A stretch of 64,000 nt of DNA from Ferrovibrio xuzhouensis (lineage in GTDB: Bacteria; Pseudomonadota; Alphaproteobacteria; Ferrovibrionales; Ferrovibrionaceae): assembly GCF_042648965.1 (NCBI RefSeq), contig NZ_JBHRYJ010000007.1, positions 124,001 to 188,000 of the forward strand, in the 5' to 3' direction. Shown here in pieces: positions 30,761-38,029 of the stretch. The translations under genes and the position numbers were made by a program. The notes under the pieces were generated by a model. It saw only the letters and a program-made list of their open reading frames with translations. It ran no database searches and had not been told where the DNA came from. Position 1 is the first letter of the stretch. Every line of letters starts with the position of its first letter.

Positions 30761-31327
30761 ATGGTTTCCGGATTCCTGATTGCCGATGCTGGTGAAAGCG
30801 CCCGCCAGCGGTCCCGCCACGATGTGCTGGCGGGAGGGCGGCCGCGCATCGGCGTCGCCTGGCGCAGCGGCAATGCTGATTATGGCTGGCACAAATCCCT
30901 CCGCCTGGCTGACCTGGCGCCGGTGCTGCGACAGCGGCCGGTTTTCTGGGTCGATCTGCAGTATGGCGACACCCGGACGGAGCGGACGGCTCTCGCTGCA
31001 GAGCATGGCGTGGATCTGTGGCATGACGATGCCGTCGATCCGCTCGCCGATCTCGACGCTGTGGCGGCGCAGATCGCGGCGCTCGACCTGGTCATTTCCG
31101 TCAGCAATACGGCGGTTCATCTGGCCGGTGCGCTGGGGGTGCCGACCTGGCTGCTGCTGCCGCCGCCGGGATATGGCCTGCTCTGGTACTGGTCTGTCGA
31201 TCGCCCGGACAGCCCGTTCTATCCGGCTGTGCGCGGCTTCCGGCAGCAGGATGCCGCGGCCGGCTGGGGGGCGGTGGTTGCCGGGGTGGCCGAGGCGCTG
31301 GACGGCTGGCTTGCAGCCCGGGCATAG
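30761..31327 (+). CDS. GT9-like glycosyltransferase, detached C-terminal half
   Basis: A 188-residue frame, open from 30752, that contains only the C-terminal half of a TPR-linked GT9-like domain. Its features are PRIGVAWRSGNADYGW, KSLRLADLAPVL, FWVDLQYGD, LDAVAAQIAALDLVISVSNT and AVHLAGALGVPTWLLLPP. Such a half domain is not known to work alone. The N-terminal half is next door in the opposite orientation (29703-30704). The ATG at 30761 has no ribosome site and may simply be an internal codon of the ancestral gene. Base composition is like the neighbours and the frame is undamaged, so the rearrangement is recent, reversible, or an assembly error. Confidence 0.7.
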   Translation: MVSGFLIADAGESARQRSRHDVLAGGRPRIGVAWRSGNADYGWHKSLRLADLAPVLRQRPVFWVDLQYGDTRTERTALAAEHGVDLWHDDAVDPLADLDAVAAQIAALDLVISVSNTAVHLAGALGVPTWLLLPPPGYGLLWYWSVDRPDSPFYPAVRGFRQQDAAAGWGAVVAGVAEALDGWLAARA

Positions 31328-31423
31328 CCGCCATGCCGTCCGGTAACCGAATTACAACCATCCCGGGCCTATTGTTTTCTTCGCAGTCGCGGGATAATGC
31401 GCCGGTCCCGGAGGATGATGACG

Positions 31424-31612
31424 ATGCCTGTATTCTACGTTGAAGGCGGGATTTTTAACGATCTGGCCGACCCGGCGCCCATCGCCGGTACTGAGGAACG
31501 CTATGGCCCCTTCAAGACCGAGAAGGAAGCCGACCAGATCTGGCGTGCCCGCATGGCCGACAAGATCGACATCTGCAATCACCGTCTGCGGGTGATTCCG
31601 CGCGACGCCTGA
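31424..31612 (+). CDS. DUF4170 family protein
   Basis: A 62-residue protein matching the short DUF4170 family of alphaproteobacteria: F-Y-V-x-G-G near the start, GTEERYGPFKTEKEADQIW, then R-x-R-M and a C-terminal IDICNHRLRVI. Function is unknown for the family. I choose ATG 31424, nine bases after GGAGG (31410-31414); in-frame ATGs at 31415 and 31418 are too close to it. A strong terminator follows at once. Confidence 0.85.
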   Translation: MPVFYVEGGIFNDLADPAPIAGTEERYGPFKTEKEADQIWRARMADKIDICNHRLRVIPRDA

Positions 31613-31614
31613 CC

Positions 31615-31645
31615 GGCCGGCTGCTCGCGGGGCGGCCGGCCTTTT
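31615..31645 (+). terminator. Intrinsic terminator after the DUF4170 gene
   Basis: Perfect seven-base arms GGCCGGC (31615-31621) and GCCGGCC (31635-31641) with a 13-base loop, followed immediately by TTTT (31642-31645). It begins two bases after the stop codon. Confidence 0.75.
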
Positions 31646-31735
31646 GCATTGCCTGTTGCTAAGCGGTTTGCCTGCCACGATGATTTACCGGCAGGGCTGC
31701 CGATTCGGTCGGCAGGCGACACAAGGAGGCCGGCA

Positions 31736-32395
31736 ATGGACCCCTACGCGGCGGGACGGCTGATCGCCAACCGCGGCGACCTGAAGCGCAAGGCGGTGAA
31801 TTTCAGGCAAGGACAGGATGTCCGCCTCAATCCCGATCTGCGCGGCAGGATCGAGAAAGTCATGGTCGAGACGCAGGCCGATTTCGAGAAGGCCGCGGCG
31901 CAGGCGTTCGGCAATCTCAAGGATGCCTGGGGGTCTGCCGCGTTCAACACCATCGGCCGCGCGCGATATTATGAATGGATCAGCGACATCGCGCTCGAGC
32001 TGAAAGGGCAGGGCAGCCTGTTCGGCTATCCGCTGGTCACCCTGTATGCCGACAATCTGAAGAACCTGACGACCAACCTGACGCAGGCTTCGCCGCGGCT
32101 GCAGGCCATCATCGGTCTGAACATCGATGCACTCGGCATCATCCTGCGCCGGCGCATCACCGGGCCGGGCAGCACGCTGGAGCGCCGGGTTGCCGAGGCG
32201 CTGCGCGAGGCTTATGTGAAAATGCGACTGCGCGCGCCATCGGAGATCGCCATCGAACACAGGGTGGCGACGGCCGTGCGGCAGCTCGACGGCGGCAAGC
32301 CGCCGGCATCGGCTGCGGCGCCCGGCCTCAAGAATACCGACCTCAAGAATACCGGCCGTCAGTGGCCGACCAATGTGCGCCGGCCGGCCGGCTGA
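31736..32395 (+). CDS. Hpt-like protein lacking the phospho-acceptor histidine
   Basis: A 219-residue cytosolic protein, mostly helical. Residues 80-105 (with L-K-G-Q-G then FGYPL) match the histidine-phosphotransfer motif of alphaproteobacterial stand-alone Hpt proteins, which read [A/S]-H-D-[L/I]-K-G-Q-G-x-x-F-G-Y-P-L. Here the sequence is A-L-E-L-K-G, so position 87 is leucine in place of the histidine, a single-base difference (CTC against CAC). It therefore cannot relay phosphate in the usual way, and may be an inhibitor or adaptor. AAGGAGG lies six bases before the ATG. The C-terminal 40 residues look disordered. First of four closely spaced genes. Confidence 0.7.
   Translation: MDPYAAGRLIANRGDLKRKAVNFRQGQDVRLNPDLRGRIEKVMVETQADFEKAAAQAFGNLKDAWGSAAFNTIGRARYYEWISDIALELKGQGSLFGYPLVTLYADNLKNLTTNLTQASPRLQAIIGLNIDALGIILRRRITGPGSTLERRVAEALREAYVKMRLRAPSEIAIEHRVATAVRQLDGGKPPASAAAPGLKNTDLKNTGRQWPTNVRRPAG
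32326..32355 (+). repeat. 15-bp tandem duplication
   Basis: Two 15-base units (32326-32340, 32341-32355) differ only in the last base and encode LKNTD/LKNTG in the disordered tail of the Hpt-like protein. In frame, consistent with slippage. Confidence 0.9.
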
Positions 32396-32430
32396 TCCGG
32401 CCGCCGCCGATTTTGCGCCAGGATTTGCCC

Positions 32431-32760
32431 ATGGCCTCGAGTGATGATCGCAGCAAGAACCAGCCGCCCGATGGCTATAACTGGCAGCCGCAGGCGGTAA
32501 AGCCGATTCCGGCCGTCGAAGTGATCTCCGAAGCGATCAAGAAAGCCGACAGCAGCTATTTCTTCGAGAATTACAACAAGCAGGCGGTCGCGGTGCTGGC
32601 GGCGCTGAAGCAACATGGCTACACGATCGTGCCTTATTATCCGACCGTCGAGATGGTCAAGGCGGCGATGGACGAACTGCAGTATGGTCAGAACAAGTTC
32701 ACCAACGTGGTGATGCCGATCTATCTGGCCATGATGAAATCAGCGCCCAAACCAAAATGA
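32431..32760 (+). CDS. Hypothetical protein, 109 residues
   Basis: I do not recognise this protein. It is soluble and begins with a polar, probably flexible stretch (to about residue 25, rich in D, N, Q, P). A compact part follows with helices at VEVISEAIKKADSSYF, AVAVLAALKQHGYTIV and TVEMVKAAMDELQ, and a basic tail. AGGA lies seven bases before ATG 32431. It follows the Hpt-like gene by 35 bases in the same direction, so a shared transcript and function are plausible but unproven. Confidence 0.65.
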   Translation: MASSDDRSKNQPPDGYNWQPQAVKPIPAVEVISEAIKKADSSYFFENYNKQAVAVLAALKQHGYTIVPYYPTVEMVKAAMDELQYGQNKFTNVVMPIYLAMMKSAPKPK

Positions 32761-32854
32761 TCCGGGCCGAAATGATGCGAGCTGCGGGTTTGGCGGATCG
32801 CGGGATCGGCGCTAGACTGTCGGCAAGGGGTGTTACGATGAGAAAGGGGCAGGC

Positions 32855-33055
32855 ATGAGTCGCGACAAGCTTGTCGCTTTCTTGCGCGTGGCCGGGCCCG
32901 AGCGCACGGCCGCGATCCTGCGCCGTCTGCCGCCGCAGGAGGCGCAGGCGATCCAGCAGGCTCTCGACCAGACTCCGGCCGTGCCCTCCACCCAGGTCGA
33001 CCAGGCCGCCGATGCGGCGGCCACCTTCGTCGCGACGGTGGCCCGCAAGCCGTGA
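32855..33055 (+). CDS. Small hypothetical protein with a FliG-like segment
   Basis: A 66-residue protein. The stretch VAGPERTAAILRRLPPQEAQAI resembles in pattern the repeated armadillo-like segments of FliG (GPERAAILL...L-x-P-x-E-x-x). The match is too short to assign it to the flagellar switch. The second half is Ala-rich and low in complexity. AAAGGGG precedes ATG 32855. The stop overlaps the next gene (TGATG). Confidence 0.5.
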   Translation: MSRDKLVAFLRVAGPERTAAILRRLPPQEAQAIQQALDQTPAVPSTQVDQAADAAATFVATVARKP

Positions 33056-33663
33056 TGCGGCCAGCCTGGCGCCGGATTGCCATTCTTGTTGTCGCCATTC
33101 TTGTCGTTGTCGGTGCCTGCCTGACAGGCTGGAGCGGCATTGCCCTGGCGCAGACGGGCGGACAGCGGCTGCCGGCACGACCGGAACCCGCGCCGCCGAC
33201 GGGCGTGCCCCAGGTCACGATACCGAAGCCGGACAATGCCTGTATGACGCCGCCCGAACTGCAGGCCGAGGCCATCGTGCGCGCCGGCATCGTGCTGCGC
33301 GCCTATGCGCGGGAATGCGCGCGGCGCGGCTTCGATGGCAGCATCCTGCAGAAATGGATGGCTTTCGACGCCGCCAACGCACAGAGCCTGCGCGAGGCCG
33401 TGCAGATGCGCGACAAGGCCTACGCGCGGAATTATCCGGATAATCCCTATGCCGGCCAGCAGGTGGTCGATGACGCGCTGGCCTCACGTGGCCTGGTGAC
33501 GCTGGCGCCATCGGAATGCGTGGCGACGGCTGCGGTGGTCGATGGCCTGAAAAGCTGGGACGATTTCCTCGCCCATGCCAGGCGCACCGAGCTCGGCATG
33601 GTCAAGACGGCGATCCGCACCTGCCGGTCTGGCGGACCGGGCTCTGGCCGGCCGCGCCCCTGA
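33055..33663 (+). CDS. Exported hypothetical protein
   Basis: A 202-residue secreted or periplasmic protein: basic start MRPAWRR, hydrophobic core (about residues 8-26), and probable cleavage near GIALAQ. The mature part starts with a Pro-rich stretch and has four cysteines (in NACMTP, RECARR, SECVAT, IRTCRS) that could form two disulfides. No family recognised. ATG 33055 overlaps the stop of the small gene before it; GTG 33052 is an alternative. It converges on the OB-fold gene on the other strand, six bases apart. Confidence 0.6.
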   Translation: MRPAWRRIAILVVAILVVVGACLTGWSGIALAQTGGQRLPARPEPAPPTGVPQVTIPKPDNACMTPPELQAEAIVRAGIVLRAYARECARRGFDGSILQKWMAFDAANAQSLREAVQMRDKAYARNYPDNPYAGQQVVDDALASRGLVTLAPSECVATAAVVDGLKSWDDFLAHARRTELGMVKTAIRTCRSGGPGSGRPRP

Positions 33664-33669
33664 TGCGGC

Positions 33670-34245
33670 CTAGCTGTTGGGAATGACGATGATGCGGCCG
33701 GTGTCCAGCACGATGCCGGTGGCACGGAACAGCGGCGAGCCATAGGGATCCATCTGGCCGATCACGCCGACCCGGTCGCCGGCCCGCACCTTGCTGAGCT
33801 GGCGCCAGTCCGTGCCCAGATTGATCACCATTGACGAGTTGCCGTCATTCAGCACGAAGGTGGTCGGCTGCGGCGACAGCACCTGGCCCTGGATCATCAC
33901 CGCCTTGCCGCGCGGCACTTCCGAAATCGCCACCAGCGGCGGCAGCGAGAACTGCATGGTGCGGTTGCGCGGCGCCGCGGCCGAGCCGGAGCCGGTTTTC
34001 GGCTTCGGCGGCTCGGCCTGCTTTTTCATCTGGTCGAGCGCCTTGTCCTGCATGTCGCGGGCAGCGGCCTTGCCCGGATCGATTGGCTGCGCCGGCGGCG
34101 GGACATGCGGGTCCGGCTGGCTCTGCACGGCTTTCTGCTGGTCAGCCGGCGCCTGCTGGGCGACGGCCAGGCCGGACAGCAAGACAGGGGCCAGCAGCGC
34201 TGCGGCGGCCGTGTGGCGGCAGAATGCGGAAAGGTTCAGATGCAT
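33670..34245 (-). CDS. Exported OB-fold protein
   Basis: A 191-residue protein with a signal peptide (hydrophobic AAAALLAPVLLSGLAVA, cleavage near AQQ), a Pro/Gln/Lys-rich linker (about 30-95) and a C-terminal beta-rich domain. That domain (RGKAVMIQGQVLSPQPT, TFVLNDGNSSMVINLG, AGDRVGVIGQMD, TGRIIVI) looks like a small OB-fold. Such domains bind ligands or stabilise proteins in the periplasm; no precise role can be read. It overlaps the end of the SDR gene by ten bases on the same strand, so it is probably cotranscribed with it. Confidence 0.6.
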   Translation of the reverse strand: MHLNLSAFCRHTAAAALLAPVLLSGLAVAQQAPADQQKAVQSQPDPHVPPPAQPIDPGKAAARDMQDKALDQMKKQAEPPKPKTGSGSAAAPRNRTMQFSLPPLVAISEVPRGKAVMIQGQVLSPQPTTFVLNDGNSSMVINLGTDWRQLSKVRAGDRVGVIGQMDPYGSPLFRATGIVLDTGRIIVIPNS

Positions 34246-34994
34246 CGTCCGCCGTCGACCTCCATGCAGACCCCGGTGATGAAGCCGGCCTCGTCGGAGG
34301 CAAGATACAACGCCGCGTTGGCAATGTCCTGTGGCGTGCTGAAGCGGCCGATCGGAATCGTGCTGACGAATTTCGCCTTCATTTCCTCGGTTTCCTCGCC
34401 GCCCATGAATTCCTTCAGCATCGGCGTCAGGCCCGCCACCGGATTGAGGGCGTTGACGCGGATGCCTTCCGGCGCCAGCTCGACCGCCATCGCCCTGGTC
34501 AGGGTGATCACGGCGCCCTTACTGCCATTATACCACACCAGGCCGGGGCGGGGGCGCACACCGGCGGTCGAGGCAATGTTGATGAACACGCCGCCGCCGC
34601 GCTGGCGCATCACCGGGACCGCCTGCATGGCCGAGAGGTAGATGCTTTTGACATTGACCGCGAACAGCCGGTCGAAGGTTGCCTCGTCGGTGTTCAGCAG
34701 CGGCGCGTTGCGCTGCGGCATGCCGGCATTGTTGACCATGATGTCGAGTCCGCCATGGGTCTTCACGGCGGCCTGCACCAGGGCCGCCATCTGGTCGGCT
34801 TTGGCCACGTCGACGGTGACCGCAGTCGCCCTGCCGCCGGCCCTGGCGATTTCGCCGGCCACCCGCTCGGCCGCGGCGGGATTCAGGTCGCCGATGACGA
34901 CGGCGGCTCCCTCGGCGGCGAAGCGCCGGGCGATGCCCTCGCCGAAGCCGGAACCGCCGCCCGTGATGATCGCCACCTTGTCTGCCAGTCGCAT
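34236..34994 (-). CDS. SDR-family oxidoreductase
   Basis: Classical short-chain dehydrogenase/reductase of 252 residues. It has the NAD(P) motif TGGGSGFGEGIAR, NNAG (MVNNAGMPQ), catalytic serine in NIASTAG, YNGSKGA (Y-x3-K) and the C-terminal DGG. An acidic residue after the second strand (VIGDLNP) favours NAD(H). Related sequences are annotated as 3-oxoacyl-ACP reductase-like or glucose dehydrogenase-like; the substrate is not evident. ATG 34994 lies eight bases after GGAGGA on the minus strand. Confidence 0.88.
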   Translation of the reverse strand: MRLADKVAIITGGGSGFGEGIARRFAAEGAAVVIGDLNPAAAERVAGEIARAGGRATAVTVDVAKADQMAALVQAAVKTHGGLDIMVNNAGMPQRNAPLLNTDEATFDRLFAVNVKSIYLSAMQAVPVMRQRGGGVFINIASTAGVRPRPGLVWYNGSKGAVITLTRAMAVELAPEGIRVNALNPVAGLTPMLKEFMGGEETEEMKAKFVSTIPIGRFSTPQDIANAALYLASDEAGFITGVCMEVDGGRCI

Positions 34995-34999
34995 GGTCG

Positions 35000-35224
35000 A
35001 AGTCCTCCGCAAGCATCCTGTAAGGATATGTTCTTGTCTTGGTTCTGACCTGACTCTAGCGACCCGGCTGAGACATGCAAGTCGTTCGCATTGCTGCCTT
35101 ATTTTGGGGCTGCGGAGCGGCCAGATCAGTACGAAATGGGGTCGCAGGGAAGCGCTGATGCTTGTGACTGCGGGGCGGGCGGATTATTAAATGCGCGGGC
35201 CGATGCCCTGAAAAGAATCGCGCG
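35000..35224. other. Intergenic region between the SDR and GT2 genes
   Basis: About 225 bases upstream of both divergent genes, so their promoters must be here. A short palindrome, ATCCT-gta-AGGAT (35015-35027), lies about 20 bases before the SDR start and could be an operator. Nothing else is recognisable, and no open frame in it looks coding. Confidence 0.35.
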
Positions 35225-36007
35225 ATGACCGTACTTTCTTCCCAGCCGGTGACCGGCATCGAGGCCGGAGCCGACGAGGCTCCGGAACTGTCGGTCGTCA
35301 TTCCGGTGCACAACGAAGCCGCCAATATCCGCAACCTGCTGGACGAGGTCTGCGCTGCGCTGCGCGGCCGCATGCGGTTCGAGATCGTCGTCGTCGATGA
35401 TGTCTCGACCGATGAGACCCCGGCCATTCTGAAGAATGCCCGTCGCGACATGCGGGAATTGCGACCGCTGCGCCACCGCCAGAATGCCGGTCAGTCCATG
35501 TCGGTGCTGTCCGGCGTGCGTGCGGCGCGGGCGCCGGTCATCGTTACGCTCGACGGCGATGGCCAGAATGACCCGGCCGATATTCCGGCGCTGTGGCAGA
35601 CCCTGAAGTCGGCGCCCGATGGCGGCCGCGGCCTGCTGCTGGCCGGCCATCGCGTGCACCGGCGGGACAGCATCATCAAGCGCCTGTCGTCGAAGATCGC
35701 CAACGCGGTGCGCTCGGGCCTGCTCGGCGATGCCACGCCCGACACCGGCTGCGGCGTCAAGATGATGCATCGCGACCTGTTCCTGCGGCTGCCGGCTTTC
35801 GATCACATGCATCGCTTCCTGCCGGCGCTGGTGCTGCGCATGGGCGGGCAGGTGCGCTCGGTGCCGGTCAATCACCGGCCGCGCGGCGGCGGTGCCTCGC
35901 ATTACGGCACCTGGGGACGGCTGAAGGCCGGCATTGTCGACATGATCGGCGTGATCTGGCTGAAGCGCCGCTGGCGCGACTGCGGCGGCGTCGAGCCATT
36001 GAGCTGA
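35225..36007 (+). CDS. Family 2 glycosyltransferase (polyprenyl-phosphate type)
   Basis: GT-A fold glycosyltransferase of 260 residues related to dolichol-phosphate mannosyltransferase and ArnC. It has VVIPVHNEAANI, the acidic VVVDDVSTDET and the metal-binding LDGDGQNDP, followed by the acceptor-loop TPDTGCGVKMMHRDLF and HRPRGGGASHYG. It lacks the C-terminal membrane segments of ArnC. With the LAB_N and ArnT-like genes directly downstream it probably makes the polyprenyl-phosphate sugar that the ArnT-like enzyme transfers to lipid A or another surface acceptor. Confidence 0.9.
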   Translation: MTVLSSQPVTGIEAGADEAPELSVVIPVHNEAANIRNLLDEVCAALRGRMRFEIVVVDDVSTDETPAILKNARRDMRELRPLRHRQNAGQSMSVLSGVRAARAPVIVTLDGDGQNDPADIPALWQTLKSAPDGGRGLLLAGHRVHRRDSIIKRLSSKIANAVRSGLLGDATPDTGCGVKMMHRDLFLRLPAFDHMHRFLPALVLRMGGQVRSVPVNHRPRGGGASHYGTWGRLKAGIVDMIGVIWLKRRWRDCGGVEPLS

Positions 36008-36026
36008 CGGACTGAAAGGTCGAGGG

Positions 36027-36344
36027 ATGGTGTCGCTGATTGTTGAATACTGGGATCGTCTCAATGACAGCCTGAATTTCTGGGCGGTGATCGGCTTCCT
36101 CGGGCAGGCGGTGTTTTCCGCCCGCTTCTTTATCCAGTGGCTGCATGCCGAGCGGGTCCGCCGCAGCGAAATTCCGCTGACCTTCTGGTACATCAGCATC
36201 GCCGGCGGCATCATCCTGCTGGTCTACGCCGTTCACATCGCCAACATGGTTTTCATCGTCGGTCAGCTGATGGGACTGGTGGTCTACGCCCGCAACCTGC
36301 ATCTGATCTACAAGTCGCGCCGCACCGGCAGGATCGAAGCATGA
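36027..36344 (+). CDS. LAB_N (lipid-A-disaccharide synthase N-terminal-like) membrane protein
   Basis: A 105-residue membrane protein made of a single LAB_N domain: WAVIGFLGQAVFSARFFIQW, then SEIPLTFWYISIAGGIILL and a third hydrophobic segment (VFIVGQLMGLVVYARNL). The family is named for its presence at the N-terminus of some lipid A proteins, but the stand-alone form's role is unknown. Its position between a GT2 and an ArnT-like gene, with ATGA overlap to the latter, suggests a part in passing or flipping the polyprenyl-linked sugar. Confidence 0.88.
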   Translation: MVSLIVEYWDRLNDSLNFWAVIGFLGQAVFSARFFIQWLHAERVRRSEIPLTFWYISIAGGIILLVYAVHIANMVFIVGQLMGLVVYARNLHLIYKSRRTGRIEA

Positions 36345-38005
36345 TGGCGAAGCAGTTCAGTACCCGCGCCGCGATTATCGGCACGGGGGCTTTCTGGATC
36401 CTGATTGTCGCGGCAGCGCTTTATGCACGGCCATTGCTGCCAGTCGACGAAACCCGCTATGTCACGGTTGCCTGGGAGATGTATCTGGCCGATCACTGGC
36501 TGGTGCCGCTGCTCAATGGCGAGCCTTATCCGCACAAGCCGCCGCTGCTGTTCTGGCTGATCCGTATCGGCTGGCTGGTCTTCGGTGTCAGCGAAACCTG
36601 GGCGCGGCTGGTGGCGCCGCTGTTCGGGCTGGCCGCGCTCGGACTGACCGGCTGGCTCGGCCGTCTGCTGTGGCCGGGCGAGGCCGGCCGGCAGGCCGGC
36701 AACGTGGCCCCGCTGCTGCTGCTGTGTGGCGCCTGGTGGATGTTGTTCGCCACCATGACCTTCTTCGACCTGATGATGGCGAGCTGCGCGCTGCTGGCCT
36801 GGATCGGCATGGCGCTCGGCCTGCATCATGGCCGGCGCTGGACCGGTATTCTGATCACCGGCATCGCCATCGGCCTCGGCGTGCTGACCAAGGGGCCGGT
36901 GATCCTTGTCTACGCCCTGCCGCCGGCGCTGTTTGCGCCGCTCTGGGCGTCGGCCGAACGCCGGCCGGGCTGGCTCGGCTGGTATGGCGGCGTGCTGCTG
37001 TCGGTGGCCATCGGTGCCGCCATCGGTCTTGCCTGGGCGCTGCCGGCCGGGGCAGCCGGCGGGCCGGCCTACGAGAAAGCGATCCTGTGGGGCCAGACGG
37101 CGGGGCGCGTCGAGCACAGCTTCGCCCATCGCCGGCCGGTCTGGTGGTATCTGCCGCTGCTGGTGCCGCTGCTGTTCCCAGCCTCGCTGTGGCTGTCGTC
37201 CTGGCGCGCGCTGGCGCTGTGGAAGCGGCCGGCCGAGCCCGGCCTGCGCTTCGGCCTGATCGTCAGTCTGATCGGCCTCGTCGTCTTTTCGCTGATCAGC
37301 GGCAAGCAGCCGCATTACCTGCTGCCGCTGATGCCGGCCCTGATGCTGATGGTCGCCCGCGGCCTGACCGCCGAATGGAGCGTCCTGCCGCGCCGGCGCG
37401 ACAGCCTGCTGGTGGTGGTGGCTTTTGCGCTGCTGGCTGTCGGGGTCGTGGCGCTGCCGGTTGTGATCGGGCAGTCGCCGTATCTGGCCGCCAAGCTCGA
37501 CCTGCCCAACTGGGCGCTCGGCACCAATATGGAAATCGCCCTGACGCTGCTGCTGGCCGCCGGGCTTTCCTTCTGGCTGGCCGGTCGCCAACGGCTGGAT
37601 GCCGCACTGGCGAGCGTCGCCGTGCCGGCGCTGCTGCTGTTCTTGGGCGTGCATCTGCTGGGCTTTCCGCCCGGACGCGCGGCTTTCGACCTGGCACCGG
37701 CTGCAGCCGTGATCAAGCAGGGCCAGGATGACGGCCGCCCGATCGCCTATGCCGGCGATTATGCCGGCGAATACCAGTTCCTCGGCCGGCTGACCAGGCC
37801 GCTGCAGGAGATTGGCGGCGGCAGCGAGATTTCGGCCTGGATCGCAGCGCATCCGAACGGCTGGGTGGTGACGCGCTATCTGGAAGAGGAACTCGACAGC
37901 GCGCCCAAACCAGTATACGCCCAGCAGAAGCGCGGCCGGATCATGGTGATCTGGGATGCCGCGGCCATCGCCAGCAATCCGGAGTTCTTCGCCAAGCTGC
38001 GCTGA
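36341..38005 (+). CDS. ArnT-like polytopic glycosyltransferase (GT-C)
   Basis: Integral membrane glycosyltransferase of 554 residues related to ArnT, which adds 4-amino-arabinose or similar sugars to lipid A on the periplasmic face. The first loop keeps the acidic DETRYV and the L-N-G-E-P-Y-x-H-K-P-P segment typical of ArnT. About 11-12 hydrophobic segments follow, with a conserved GKQPHYLLPL stretch, then a periplasmic C-terminal domain (PIAYAGDYAGEYQFL). ATG 36341 overlaps the LAB_N stop. The sugar donor cannot be predicted. Confidence 0.88.
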   Translation: MMAKQFSTRAAIIGTGAFWILIVAAALYARPLLPVDETRYVTVAWEMYLADHWLVPLLNGEPYPHKPPLLFWLIRIGWLVFGVSETWARLVAPLFGLAALGLTGWLGRLLWPGEAGRQAGNVAPLLLLCGAWWMLFATMTFFDLMMASCALLAWIGMALGLHHGRRWTGILITGIAIGLGVLTKGPVILVYALPPALFAPLWASAERRPGWLGWYGGVLLSVAIGAAIGLAWALPAGAAGGPAYEKAILWGQTAGRVEHSFAHRRPVWWYLPLLVPLLFPASLWLSSWRALALWKRPAEPGLRFGLIVSLIGLVVFSLISGKQPHYLLPLMPALMLMVARGLTAEWSVLPRRRDSLLVVVAFALLAVGVVALPVVIGQSPYLAAKLDLPNWALGTNMEIALTLLLAAGLSFWLAGRQRLDAALASVAVPALLLFLGVHLLGFPPGRAAFDLAPAAAVIKQGQDDGRPIAYAGDYAGEYQFLGRLTRPLQEIGGGSEISAWIAAHPNGWVVTRYLEEELDSAPKPVYAQQKRGRIMVIWDAAAIASNPEFFAKLR

Positions 38006-38029
38006 CCCCCGGCCCATGGAGGATCGCCC

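Noticed and set aside
29660..30800. Inverted repeats bounding the split glycosyltransferase
   Set aside because: I compared 29.54-29.76 kb with the reverse complement of 30.70-30.80 kb and found only short, weak matches. A site-specific inversion site cannot be claimed from reading alone.
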